64,000 nt of DNA from Facklamia lactis (GTDB taxonomy: Bacteria; Bacillota; Bacilli; Lactobacillales; Aerococcaceae): positions 310,001 to 374,000 of the forward strand of contig NZ_JACBXQ010000002.1 in assembly GCF_015863205.1 (NCBI RefSeq), written 5' to 3'. A program made the position numbers and the translations under genes. This document shows positions 1 to 8,822 of this stretch, piece by piece. The first letter of the stretch is position 1, and every line of letters begins with the position of its first letter. The notes under the pieces were generated by a model. That model saw only the letters and a list, made by a program, of their open reading frames with translations. It had not been told where the DNA came from and did no database searches.

Positions 1-774
1 CTTATTCATCCAAGTACAGGAAATATACAATTATTTGGCTCCCAAAACCAAAAAGAATTAACACAAGCTTTAAAATTCACAGGATCTGTCATCGAAACTC
101 CAGCAGCCTATGATCATCTATCAGCTGCTGATAACTTGAACTATTACTGCCAGCTCAGAGGAATAGTCCATCCCAAACAATGTATCAAAGAAACCTTAGA
201 ATTAGTTAACCTTTCCAACACCCAAAACAAAAAATTTAAAGACTTCTCTCTAGGTATGAAACAAAAATTAGGAATCGCCATTGCAATTCTCTCTAAACCA
301 GACCTCTTGATTCTAGATGAACCCATAAATGGCTTGGATCCATTAGCCATTGTTGAATTCCGTCGATTAATCAAAAGATTACAAGAAGAGCAAGGAATGA
401 CCATTATTATTTCCAGCCATATTCTGAGTGAACTCTATCAAGTTGCTAATCGATTTGGCATTCTCGATCAAGGGCAGCTGATTCGAGAAATTTCTAAGCA
501 AGAATTTGAACATCTCAGTCAAGATTTTATTGTCCTTGAAACTCCTAACATTGAAAAAGCCAGTCATATTATCCAAGATAAAATGAATCTAAAGATCAAA
601 GTCATTCACCAGAACTTACTTCATATTTTTGGTCAATCTCACCAAGTAAGTCAAATCATTCATTATTTGGTTAAAAACCACATAGAAATTAATGGAATCC
701 ACTATTCTAAACAAAATTTAGAAGATTACTTTACTGATCTAATCAATACTCCTGAGGAGGGACAAAATGATTAA
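1..774 (+). CDS. ABC transporter ATP-binding protein, bacitracin/lantibiotic-export type (5' truncated by window)
   Basis: The frame is open from base 1, so the start and Walker A lie outside the window; the first residues (LIHPSTGNIQLFG) follow Walker A in this family. Visible motifs are the signature FSLGMKQKLG, Walker B LLILDEP with GLDP, and the H-loop region IISSHIL. The protein would energise a BcrAB/LanFE-like exporter that removes cationic peptides or antibiotics from the membrane. It overlaps the permease gene by 8 bp, with the permease ribosome binding site inside its last codons. A TTG near 136 is not the real start. The family is clear; the substrate is inferred from family and from the neighbouring two-component system. 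Confidence 0.9.
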   Translation, partial: LIHPSTGNIQLFGSQNQKELTQALKFTGSVIETPAAYDHLSAADNLNYYCQLRGIVHPKQCIKETLELVNLSNTQNKKFKDFSLGMKQKLGIAIAILSKPDLLILDEPINGLDPLAIVEFRRLIKRLQEEQGMTIIISSHILSELYQVANRFGILDQGQLIREISKQEFEHLSQDFIVLETPNIEKASHIIQDKMNLKIKVIHQNLLHIFGQSHQVSQIIHYLVKNHIEINGIHYSKQNLEDYFTDLINTPEEGQND

Positions 775-1543
775 CTCATTGAAAGCAGACCTTTTTCGTC
801 TTTTTAAAAGTAGAGGTTTCTATATAACACTTTTTATCTTAATGCTTCATCAGCTCATGGTCATTATAAATGAAGCAGTTGGATCAATAGGGATTGTTTC
901 GGACGCTTCTCCAGAAGAAGCCAATCATGTAATCGAGAATATAATTTGGACAGCCGAAGTAGCAATGAAACAATCCTCTCATACAACCAGTCTTCTCATT
1001 TATCTTGGATTGCCGCTTTTCGTCATGATTATTGGCTTTGATCTAGTACGAAACACCTACAAGAATATCCTAACGATTGGTATTAGTCGTACAGAGTATT
1101 TCCTCTCTAAACTAATGATTTTTGCTTTTGTTTTACTACTAGAAATAGTAACCTACTATACCATTGCTTTCTTAATAGGAGGGATAAGAAACGGATGGGG
1201 CGAGCTTGATAGCAACTTTTGGTCACATTTTGGACAGGTGCTCAGCTTTCAATACATCAACATTCTAGCCGTTTTCTCTCTGTCCATGGTGGTTCTCTAC
1301 TGGCTCTTTTCAAATGTTGGAGCCGTTATTGTTGCGGTTGCTTCCCCGATTATATTAGCCATTATGGCCATGTTCCTACAAAAAGACTGGCTAGCCTACT
1401 TCAACCTTCAAACAAATATTGACCAAGCTTGGTCAATCAATTTACAAACATCTTTTTGGCAAAACTCTATGTTCTACCCTTTTGTAACATTCTTGGTAGC
1501 AAGTATCTTATCACTTATTCTTTTTAAGCGTAAACCTTTATAA
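767..1543 (+). CDS. ABC-2 type permease of the BcrB/LanE type
   Basis: A 258-residue integral membrane protein with about six hydrophobic segments: a short cytoplasmic N-terminus, a first helix near residues 18-35, an extracellular stretch near 40-75, then paired helices to the C-terminus, which ends in basic KRKPL. This is the usual size and layout of the membrane subunit of peptide-antibiotic immunity exporters. The start ATG lies inside the end of the ATPase gene, behind GAGGAGG, which indicates translational coupling. It ends at a strong hairpin shared with the convergent kinase gene. The substrate cannot be read from the sequence. Confidence 0.85.
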   Translation: MINSLKADLFRLFKSRGFYITLFILMLHQLMVIINEAVGSIGIVSDASPEEANHVIENIIWTAEVAMKQSSHTTSLLIYLGLPLFVMIIGFDLVRNTYKNILTIGISRTEYFLSKLMIFAFVLLLEIVTYYTIAFLIGGIRNGWGELDSNFWSHFGQVLSFQYINILAVFSLSMVVLYWLFSNVGAVIVAVASPIILAIMAMFLQKDWLAYFNLQTNIDQAWSINLQTSFWQNSMFYPFVTFLVASILSLILFKRKPL

Positions 1544-1590
1544 CAAAACGTGGCTAATTCCGGAAAATGCGAATTAGTCACGCTTTTGTT
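1542..1590. terminator. Bidirectional terminator between transporter and kinase genes
   Basis: The inverted repeat AACAAAACGTGGCTAATTC / GAATTAGTCACGCTTTTGTT has one G-T wobble position and a 10-base loop. It has A-rich and T-rich flanks on the two sides, so it can stop both convergent transcripts. Confidence 0.8.
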
Positions 1591-1591
1591 T

Positions 1592-2473
1592 CTATAAATT
1601 CGGCCACTGAATCACCACAATAAAGCAGTCTTTTACATATTCTAAAAATAAATACCCACCTGTCATTTCCACAAGCTCCTGAGTAATATACAACCCTAAA
1701 CCTGACGATTTCTCACTAACTGACATATCCTCCGTATAAAAGCGCTGAGTTAGTTTTTCAATATGCTTAATAGTTTGTTTCGACTGATTAATCACTCTCA
1801 GCTCAATCCATTCTGCTTCTCTTTTTAGCTTTACTTCAAGCCTTTTCTCACCGTGCTTCAACACATTGCCTATCACATTCTGTAAGATTCGATTTATTAG
1901 GTCAGAGTCAGAAGTAAACACAATTCTTTCTTCAATATCTATCTCCACTTCAAAATGTTCACGAGTTAATAAATCATAAAAAGTAAATAATTGCTCGGTT
2001 AACAAATGCGATAAATCCACTTGTTCCCACTCCGCCTTCACATTGTGTTCTAATAGATTTTGAAATTCTAAGAGTTCTTCTAGTCGAATAGAAATATTCT
2101 GCAAGGCTTCTTGAACCTTTAATAATGACTCTTGGTCAGGTTCTTTTTTTAATAATTGCTTAACAATCCCTGAAGAAACAGTTAAGGGCGTTCTAATATC
2201 GTGACTAACATTGTGCAAGGTCTGTTCTAGAATTTTTCTCTCCCTTTGAAACTGTAACCTAATTCCTTTTCTTTGCTGGAAAAGATCATTATATTCATCT
2301 ATTAAACAGTCTAACGAGCGATGTTGAGAGGGATTCATTAGTTGAGTATTACTATCCTGAATTTTCTTACGTTGAATATCGCGATAAATTCTCTGAAGAC
2401 TTGAATGTAAACTCCAAATGTACCCCATTAAAATAAAAACACATAAAACTAGTAGTAGAATAATCAGTCTCAT
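1592..2473 (-). CDS. Sensor histidine kinase
   Basis: A single N-terminal membrane helix (RLIILLLVLCVFILMGYIW) is followed by a short linker, a dimerisation/phosphoacceptor helix with H-box SHDIRTPLT near residue 90, an N box (NVIGNVLKHG) and a G box (GLGLYITQELV). With one helix and almost no extracellular domain it resembles intramembrane-sensing kinases of peptide-antibiotic systems. I chose ATG at 2473 because it overlaps the regulator stop as ATGA and is preceded by GGGGAAAAAGA; the longer reading frame to 2509 would overlap the regulator by 40 bp. Convergent with the exporter, it probably controls exporter expression (inference). Confidence 0.88.
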   Translation of the reverse strand: MRLIILLLVLCVFILMGYIWSLHSSLQRIYRDIQRKKIQDSNTQLMNPSQHRSLDCLIDEYNDLFQQRKGIRLQFQRERKILEQTLHNVSHDIRTPLTVSSGIVKQLLKKEPDQESLLKVQEALQNISIRLEELLEFQNLLEHNVKAEWEQVDLSHLLTEQLFTFYDLLTREHFEVEIDIEERIVFTSDSDLINRILQNVIGNVLKHGEKRLEVKLKREAEWIELRVINQSKQTIKHIEKLTQRFYTEDMSVSEKSSGLGLYITQELVEMTGGYLFLEYVKDCFIVVIQWPNL

Positions 2474-3153
2474 TCTTTTTCCCCATTCAATCGAATACCA
2501 AGTCCCCAAATAGTTTCGATATACTCATGATCAGGATCAAGCGCTTTAATCTTCTTACGAAGATTACTTAAATGAGTATTTAAAGTATTATCGCCAGGTA
2601 AGTAAGGCTCTTGCCAGACTAGTTCGTAGAGTTTTTCTTTTGTAAAAACCTGTTTAGGATTTTGGAACAAAATCTTTAATATCTCAAATTCTTTTAAGCG
2701 TAGTGATTGTCTTGCCCGAGGACTTACAATCTCATAGCTCGTTTCATCCAAAGTCAATTGTCGACACCTTAACTTTTGGACCCCCTGATGTCCATTAGGA
2801 CTATTTCTCAAGTGAACTTGAAGCCGAGCTTTAAGCTCATCCTCATCAAACGGTTTCGTAATGTAATCATTCGCTCCATTCATTAAGTAGGTGGCTACTG
2901 TTTTTTTGTGACCGATTGCGGTTAACATAATCACTGGAACAGTACTTACTTGACGGATTTCAGCTAAGACCTCGTCTCCTCCTTTACCAGGCAACATAAT
3001 ATCTAGAAGGACTATATCAAAATCTTGATTCTTAAATAGGCTAAGTGCTTCGGTTCCAGAATAAGCTTGTGTGACTTCATACTCTTCTTGGAGGAAACTT
3101 TTCAGCAAATTATTTATATCATTATTATCTTCGACAACTAATAATTTAGGCAT
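2470..3153 (-). CDS. OmpR-family response regulator
   Basis: Receiver domain in residues 1-115 with acidic pair E8/D9, phosphoacceptor D51 (LLDIMLPG), the T of LTAIG and K of KPF, followed by a winged-helix trans_reg_C domain ending in TIWGLGIRLNG. The start is ATG at 3153 (MPKLLVVEDN), preceded by GAGAGTTGGGG; a TTG 12 bases further upstream is less likely. It is translationally coupled to the kinase (ATGA overlap). An extended -10 (TGTTATAAT) lies about 70 bases upstream. The pair probably senses cell-envelope stress or a peptide. Confidence 0.9.
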   Translation of the reverse strand: MPKLLVVEDNNDINNLLKSFLQEEYEVTQAYSGTEALSLFKNQDFDIVLLDIMLPGKGGDEVLAEIRQVSTVPVIMLTAIGHKKTVATYLMNGANDYITKPFDEDELKARLQVHLRNSPNGHQGVQKLRCRQLTLDETSYEIVSPRARQSLRLKEFEILKILFQNPKQVFTKEKLYELVWQEPYLPGDNTLNTHLSNLRKKIKALDPDHEYIETIWGLGIRLNGEKE

Positions 3154-3218
3154 CCTATTCCCCAACTCTCTATTATTTTTTCTGATTTTCCGAGTTCAAT
3201 GATTACTCTCTTTATTTA

Positions 3219-3227
3219 ATTATAACA
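3219..3227 (-). promoter_or_regulatory. Extended -10 promoter of the two-component operon
   Basis: On the minus strand TGTTATAAT reads as TG-N-TATAAT about 65 bases upstream of the regulator ATG. No convincing -35 hexamer is spaced 17 bases away, so this would be an extended -10 promoter. Confidence 0.45.
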
Positions 3228-3265
3228 AGCTTTTATACAAATAGGATCCCATATTTTGCTTCTAC

Positions 3266-3295
3266 AAAAAAACGAGACCCCTTTTACGAGTCCCG
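3266..3295 (-). terminator. Terminator overlapping the end of the CNNM/CorC-type gene
   Basis: On the minus strand CGGGACTC pairs with GGGTCTCG (8 bp, two G-U pairs), followed by seven T. The stop codon of the upstream gene sits in the loop. Confidence 0.65.
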
Positions 3296-4585
3296 CTCCT
3301 CAATGTCTTCTGTCAATTTTGTCACTTTTAACTGCTTTACGGTCACTTCATTGACTTCCAACAACTCAAGTCTATAGTGCTTAATCTCTAATTGTGTCCC
3401 AATCGTTGATTGACTCGGCACGATTTCTGACATTAAAGTAAAGTAACCCCCGATTGTATCCACTTCATAACTGTTTAATAAGGTCTTAAAATATTCATTG
3501 AAATCATTTAGATTCATTAGTCCTTTGACCAGCCAAGTGCAATCGTCCACTTGCTGAACCATGTTAGTATGACGCACAGTATCAGACTCATCATAAATCT
3601 CACCCATAATCTCCTCAATAATATCTTCTAAGGTGGCAATTCCTACCGTTTGACCATATTCATCTTTTACAATAGCCAAATGACTACTTGTCTGCTGAAT
3701 TTTCCGGAAAAGATCATCCAACAATAATGTTTCTGGAATATTTAAGGGATCAATCATTAAGTCAGTTAAATCTACATCTAAATAATCATCTCGCATAGAA
3801 ACAACCCTGAGATAATCTTTTACGAGTAACACCCCCAATATATTATCCTTGTCTTCTTGATAAACAGGTATCCGCGAATAAATTGAGTTCACTATCACTT
3901 CATGATTGTGCTCAGCCTCTTTGGTAATATCAATCATTTCTGCCCGATTACGAGGAACCATAATTTCTCTTACATTACTATGGTTTAATTTTAAGACCCC
4001 TTGCATCATACTCACTTCTTCTCTTTCTAAGGCACCATCTTTCCCACCCTTGACCACAATTTCCTTAATATTAGTAAACGTTAATTTATCATCTTGATTA
4101 GAAAAATCAATCGGTAAGAGTGACTGAAAAAAGGCTAATGCCTTTGTCAAAAACCAAACAACCGGCTTAAAAATAGTATAAATAATATTTAAAAAAACAG
4201 CAGAAAATTTCGAATATTTTTCCGGAATCGCTTGTCCTATCGATTTAGGTAATAACTCTCCAAAGACTAAAGTTAACAAGGTAACAATCAAGGAAATAGC
4301 AATCCCTGCACCCTTCTCACCTAAATAGGGTGAAATAAATTGAGAGAGTCCGCTCGTGGCAAATGAAGAGTTTAAAGTTCCAATTAAAGTAATAGCGACC
4401 TGAACCACCGCTAACACTCTGTCTTGATTGCGAAATAATTGTAAGGCCAACTTCGCCCCACTATTCCCGTTATGAGCTGCTTTTTGTAGTTTACTTTCAT
4501 CAGAACTGATAAAAGCCATTTCAGAACCAGAGAAAAAGCCATTCAATAAAGTGAAAATAATTAATAATAATATTGGGGTTAACAT
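3284..4585 (-). CDS. CNNM/HlyC-CorC family membrane protein with CBS pair
   Basis: Domains in order: an N-terminal DUF21 (CNNM) membrane domain of about 190 residues with four hydrophobic stretches; a CBS pair around residues 205-330 (REIMVPRNRAEMIDI, TLEDIIEEIMGEIYDESD); and a C-terminal CorC_HlyC transporter-associated domain to residue 433. Members act in divalent cation (Mg2+) efflux or magnesium homeostasis, although old annotation says hemolysin. A typical AAGGAG site precedes the ATG. The next gene upstream on the same strand is CorA, so two Mg-related proteins sit side by side. Confidence 0.9.
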   Translation of the reverse strand: MLTPILLLIIFTLLNGFFSGSEMAFISSDESKLQKAAHNGNSGAKLALQLFRNQDRVLAVVQVAITLIGTLNSSFATSGLSQFISPYLGEKGAGIAISLIVTLLTLVFGELLPKSIGQAIPEKYSKFSAVFLNIIYTIFKPVVWFLTKALAFFQSLLPIDFSNQDDKLTFTNIKEIVVKGGKDGALEREEVSMMQGVLKLNHSNVREIMVPRNRAEMIDITKEAEHNHEVIVNSIYSRIPVYQEDKDNILGVLLVKDYLRVVSMRDDYLDVDLTDLMIDPLNIPETLLLDDLFRKIQQTSSHLAIVKDEYGQTVGIATLEDIIEEIMGEIYDESDTVRHTNMVQQVDDCTWLVKGLMNLNDFNEYFKTLLNSYEVDTIGGYFTLMSEIVPSQSTIGTQLEIKHYRLELLEVNEVTVKQLKVTKLTEDIEERDS

Positions 4586-4661
4586 GAAAAACTCCTTATA
4601 ATTGGTTAATAGTTTTATAATATCAAATTAGGATATGGCAACAAAGCAAAAGAGCCCTTGG

Positions 4662-5579
4662 TTATAAGTACCCCTTCTTCTTTAGCCAAATCAAGACCAC
4701 AACACTGATAACCACTGTAAGAATAACAGTGATTGCAAACCCCCATTCATTATGTTCAAACGGAACGGGAACATTCATTCCCCAGACTCCTCCGATAATG
4801 GTAGGGATGGTTAATACAATGGTGATAGAGGTCAAAACTTTCATAATATTATTTAAATTATTCGAAATAACATTAGAGAAAATATCGCTTAATTGATCAA
4901 TGATTTGCATGCCTTCATCCGCCATTGATTCTGCTTGGTAACTTTCAATTAATATATCATGCATCAGCGAATTCAAAGAAGGAAGATCTTGAAAGCGCTC
5001 TTTTTTAGTGAGTTGTTCTAATACATTTCGGTTATTTTGAATCGCTGTCTTAATACGTGCAAGACTCTTATCAAGTGACATTAACCGGTATAATTCTTGG
5101 TTTTGAGAAGAATGTTCGATATCGCCTTGCATATCTTCTACTTCTTCATGGATCCACCGCAATACATTGACACACTCACATTGAACTTTCCAGAAAATAC
5201 GCATCACCATTTCTTCGTAAGAATAGTCTTTTGATGCTTTGAAATCTGCAAATAAATCAGTCAGCATCTCAGGAATTTCTCTTAAGGCAGTGATAACCAT
5301 ATCATCCTTTTGAATAATCGCAATGGCATTCGTTTTGTATTCCCGATAATCATGTTGTCCCGTTACTGGCACAATATATTGTAATAATACAAGGGTAAGT
5401 AGTTGCCCTTCCGAATCTCTTAGTTCCTCAATTCGAGCAATCTCAAAAGGATCATTAACACCTGACATGAAATCATTGGGGATTCCAACCTGACGGCTAT
5501 ATTCTTTTATTTCCTCGTCATGATAAGAGACAATTTCTACCCATTTTTTTATTTTATCTACTTTTATTTGGTCTATCAT
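4662..5579 (-). CDS. corA: CorA-family magnesium/divalent cation channel
   Basis: 305 residues: a large soluble N-terminal domain rich in helices, then two C-terminal membrane helices with the diagnostic GMN motif (IGGVWGMNVPVPF) at the end of the first. The C-terminus is basic (LKKKGYL). The length and the GMN motif fit the CorA/MIT family, which forms pentameric Mg2+ channels. The start ATG at 5579 has a modest GTGAGAAG site. The gene is about 80 bp upstream of the CNNM gene on the same strand, possibly cotranscribed. No magnesium riboswitch was recognised upstream. Confidence 0.92.
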   Translation of the reverse strand: MIDQIKVDKIKKWVEIVSYHDEEIKEYSRQVGIPNDFMSGVNDPFEIARIEELRDSEGQLLTLVLLQYIVPVTGQHDYREYKTNAIAIIQKDDMVITALREIPEMLTDLFADFKASKDYSYEEMVMRIFWKVQCECVNVLRWIHEEVEDMQGDIEHSSQNQELYRLMSLDKSLARIKTAIQNNRNVLEQLTKKERFQDLPSLNSLMHDILIESYQAESMADEGMQIIDQLSDIFSNVISNNLNNIMKVLTSITIVLTIPTIIGGVWGMNVPVPFEHNEWGFAITVILTVVISVVVLIWLKKKGYL

Positions 5580-5826
5580 CTTCTCACTCTTCCGTTTATC
5601 ATTATTTCAACAATATTATGACATTTTATCCACAAAAAGTCTTGAATAACACCTGAATGATAGCGCACATACCATGACTCAACAATCATAAGTCTCATAT
5701 AAGTCTTGCCTTACTTTCAGGTAAAGCTGACTCGTTTGCTCATTCTTTCTATGAATAGAAAAGATCCCCTAAAAGCATCTTGAGAAAGTATGCTCTTAAG
5801 AGATTAATAAAGTAACTATACGATAA

Positions 5827-6213
5827 TCAATAGCGATGATAAGAAGGCTTGGTTAAAAAATATTCAAAAACATGATATGGAATTATTAAAAACAAAAACA
5901 AGATTAAAGCTTTTTTGAGCCCTAATAAAGTAGGAGATAACATCATGGCTGACTGAGCAGCTGAAATTTTGGACTGCTCTTCATATGAAAAATTATCTAC
6001 CTTCTGTTTTTGATTTAAAAATGCTATAACTGAATCTTTATTTTTTTCTCCCTCATAGCCATGTCCTTTAGCTTCGTAGTAAAGAAACGTTTCTTGTTCA
6101 AATAAATAATGGTTCATTTTTTCCTTTTGATCACCCCATGTGTGAATCGCAAACAGGGTGATCAGAATCATGACAATGGCATAACGAACCCAATCTGAAC
6201 GGTTAAAATTCAT
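5827..6213 (-). CDS. Small membrane protein of unknown function
   Basis: About 128 residues. A membrane helix near residues 8-26 (YAIVMILITLFAIHTW), a charged 60-residue extracytoplasmic or cytoplasmic stretch, and a second hydrophobic region near 95-120. I chose ATG at 6213, with GGAAGG eight bases upstream, over an in-frame GTG at 6222 that would overlap that site. It lies 14 bp after the HD-domain gene, so it is probably cotranscribed with it. No family recognised. Confidence 0.65.
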   Translation of the reverse strand: MNFNRSDWVRYAIVMILITLFAIHTWGDQKEKMNHYLFEQETFLYYEAKGHGYEGEKNKDSVIAFLNQKQKVDNFSYEEQSKISAAQSAMMLSPTLLGLKKALILFLFLIIPYHVFEYFLTKPSYHRY

Positions 6214-6227
6214 CAAAAGCACCTTCC

Positions 6228-6797
6228 TTAAATTTTATTAGCTGACTTTAACTTTTGGATCGTATCTTGTCGAATCTCCTCCCTCAAACCACTTAAATAA
6301 TCAGAATATTCAACATACTGGTCACCATGAACCAAATTAAGTGAATATTCTTTTGGTATCCATGTCTCGATCAGGGCTTCATTATGAGAGAGCAGCACTT
6401 CTAACTTGTCTAAAGCTTTCATTAATTGGGCTTCTTCCGTTGTCATTTCTTCCATTTCATCAAATAAATCTTGAAAGTCTCTCGCCATTTTATCTGGCAA
6501 AGAAGATAAGATGAACTTAATAGCTTCTTTTTCGGTCACCTGATTTTGTTCTGTTTTTTCAAAAACGGGTATATCGCCGGTCACTGCTTCCCCTAAATCA
6601 TGAAGCAAACACATTTTTAATAATTTTGTTAAATCAATTCTGGGGAAATTCTCGGCCACTATCAAAGCCATTACAGCTACTCTCCAACTATGTTCTGCCA
6701 CACTTTCTTGTCGCCCCGAGGAAGTCCAACTATGACGCGTTTGACATTTAAGTTTCTCAATCATTGTCATAAAATTAATCAAATCTCTATTATTCAA
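6228..6797 (-). CDS. HD-domain hydrolase, 5'-nucleotidase YfbR-like
   Basis: 189 residues with the HD-superfamily metal ligands: H of AEHSWRVA near 36, the HD pair in CLLHDLGEAVTGD near 68-69, and a distal D in LMKALDKLEVLL near residue 133. This is the pattern of YfbR/HDDC2-type 5'-deoxynucleotidases, which dephosphorylate dNMPs or related nucleotides. TTG at 6797 is the likely start, with GAGAGG upstream. Substrate specificity is inferred from family. Confidence 0.82.
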   Translation of the reverse strand: MNNRDLINFMTMIEKLKCQTRHSWTSSGRQESVAEHSWRVAVMALIVAENFPRIDLTKLLKMCLLHDLGEAVTGDIPVFEKTEQNQVTEKEAIKFILSSLPDKMARDFQDLFDEMEEMTTEEAQLMKALDKLEVLLSHNEALIETWIPKEYSLNLVHGDQYVEYSDYLSGLREEIRQDTIQKLKSANKI

Positions 6798-7067
6798 TTT
6801 CGCAACCTCTCACTTTACCTCTATCATTTCTTACTCTATTATATCTCACCCCTTATGAAAACGCCATCATTCATATCATTACAATACTTTTTTTAAAATT
6901 GAACAACACTAGTCATTAATAGATTGCTGAATAAATAGCGTTTGAGATTTAAATCATCGTTAACTTTAAATCCTCATCCAGAACTAGCTTAGCTTCTTCA
7001 AGAAAACCTTTTCATCCGTTCTTTCTTCTACTATAATTAAAGCATTAAGTAGGAAGGAGTTGTGACA

Positions 7068-7559
7068 GTGACCTATCAAGAAATTATACTTGTCATCATT
7101 ATGATCTTCTCTATCATCGGAACTTTGTACAACCTCTCTTTTCGTCGAAAGATTATTGTCTACGAGAAAAGAACAGCCCACTTTATTTGGGCTCCTATTT
7201 TGACACTTATCATTTTCACCTTAATAATTTTTCGGTTTTCCCATAGCAACTGGAATTTTCTTATTATTTTATCGATCGCTATTTTATATTTCTCCGGTTT
7301 ATTTACAGGAGGATTAACTTCATCCTCCTTCATATTTTTTAATGGTGGTCTCTCGATCGTCAATAATCGAAAATTCAGTAACTTCCAGCGAATCGTTTTA
7401 ACAAATGTTCCCGAAAAGAAAGCAATAAAGCTGCTTGGTAAAACTCACTTTTCTTTTTTTGAGCAGCTATTTCATGAATCCGATGAACCTCAAATTATCG
7501 AACTATTAGAAGATGCCGGCATTCAAATCGATAGAGGCCCTCTAAATCTTAATCAATAA
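7068..7559 (+). CDS. Membrane protein resembling the DUF3899 group
   Basis: About 163 residues. Three hydrophobic segments (near residues 7-24, 38-57 and 62-80), followed by a polar C-terminal half without recognised motif. Two GTG codons compete as start. The second, at 7068, lies eight bases after AGGAAGGAG; the first, at 7062, is too close. It converges with argG on a shared hairpin. Membrane location is clear; the family call is tentative. Confidence 0.6.
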   Translation: MTYQEIILVIIMIFSIIGTLYNLSFRRKIIVYEKRTAHFIWAPILTLIIFTLIIFRFSHSNWNFLIILSIAILYFSGLFTGGLTSSSFIFFNGGLSIVNNRKFSNFQRIVLTNVPEKKAIKLLGKTHFSFFEQLFHESDEPQIIELLEDAGIQIDRGPLNLNQ

Positions 7560-7585
7560 AAAAAGACCAAAATGGTCTTTTTTTT
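7557..7585. terminator. Bidirectional terminator between membrane gene and argG
   Basis: AAAAAGACCA, loop AAA, TGGTCTTTTT, followed by more T on both strands. It serves the plus-strand membrane gene and the minus-strand argG. Confidence 0.85.
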
Positions 7586-8807
7586 ATTGATTAAGATATT
7601 CTTTTTCTAACATGACACGTACGGTTTGCGATAAGCCCCAGATTTTGATGAAACTTTCTGCATCTGTGTGATCAAACACTTCATCTTCATCAAAGGTCGC
7701 AAAAGCTTCGCTATATAAAGAATATGGACTTACAACTCCTGCATCAATAATATTTCCTTTGTACAGTTCAAGCTTTACGCTACCTGTTACTGTCATTTGA
7801 CTATAGTCCACAAAAGTTTGTAGAGCTTCCCGTAATGGGCTGTACCATAAACCATTATAAACCAACTCCCCATACCGATGTGCTACGATTTCCTTATAAT
7901 GCGATAAATCTCGGTCCAAACAAATCTCTTCTAATTTTTGATGGGCATGGTAAAGTAGAGTGCCTGCAGGGGTCTCATAAACACCACGCGATTTCATTCC
8001 AATCAAACGATTCTCAACTACATCTTTAATGCCAATGGCATTCTCTCCCGCAATCTCATTTAGCATCTCTATCAAAGCTATTGGCTCAACTTTTTGACCA
8101 TTCAATCCAATCGGAATCCCTTTCTCAAATTCAATCGATAAATAAGTAGACTGATCAGGGGCTACTTGGGGTGATTTTGATAATTCTAAGATCTGTTCAT
8201 ATTTTGGCTGTTGGCTCGGGTCTTCTAAATCAAGTCCTTCATGGGATAAGTGCCATAAATTTTCATCTTTAGAATAATTGGTCTCGCGTGTAATTGACAA
8301 GGGAATGTGATGTTTTTCTGCATACTCAATTTCATCTTCTCTGGACACTAGTTCCCATTCCCGCCAAGGTGCAATGATTGGCATATTGGGGTCGAAAGCC
8401 CGTATACCTGTTTCAAAACGCACTTGATCATTTCCTTTCCCCGTACAACCATGGGCAATGGCATCACACTTTTCTTTATGGGCAATTTCTACCATTCTTT
8501 TAGCAATCAGAGGCCGTGCATAAGCTGTTCCTAGTAAATAATTTCTCTCATATACAGCGTTTGCCTTCAAAGCTGGGAAAATATAGTCCGTAATAAATTC
8601 TTTCTTTAAATCTTCTATATATAATTTGCTGGCACCGCAAGAGATCGCTTTGTGTTGTAATGCTTCAAAATCCTCATGTTGTCCCACATCTCCACACATC
8701 CCTATCACTTCACAACCAGGATAATTTTCCTTTAGCCACGTAATAATAACCGATGTATCTAAACCACCCGAATATGCTAATAAAATTTTCTTATAATTAT
8801 TTTTCAT
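7584..8807 (-). CDS. argG: Argininosuccinate synthase
   Basis: 407 residues, the normal length. The N-terminal ATP pyrophosphatase motif is [25 protein letters not shown], the SREDEIEYA region and [12 protein letters not shown] are family hallmarks. It joins citrulline and aspartate using ATP to give argininosuccinate. It lies 15 bp after argH in the same operon, so both are governed by the arginine T-box upstream of argH. No other arginine-synthesis genes are present here, which suggests arginine is made from imported or otherwise formed citrulline (inference). Confidence 0.97.
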   Translation of the reverse strand: MKNNYKKILLAYSGGLDTSVIITWLKENYPGCEVIGMCGDVGQHEDFEALQHKAISCGASKLYIEDLKKEFITDYIFPALKANAVYERNYLLGTAYARPLIAKRMVEIAHKEKCDAIAHGCTGKGNDQVRFETGIRAFDPNMPIIAPWREWELVSREDEIEYAEKHHIPLSITRETNYSKDENLWHLSHEGLDLEDPSQQPKYEQILELSKSPQVAPDQSTYLSIEFEKGIPIGLNGQKVEPIALIEMLNEIAGENAIGIKDVVENRLIGMKSRGVYETPAGTLLYHAHQKLEEICLDRDLSHYKEIVAHRYGELVYNGLWYSPLREALQTFVDYSQMTVTGSVKLELYKGNIIDAGVVSPYSLYSEAFATFDEDEVFDHTDAESFIKIWGLSQTVRVMLEKEYLNQ

Positions 8808-8822
8808 AAAAGATCCTTCTTT

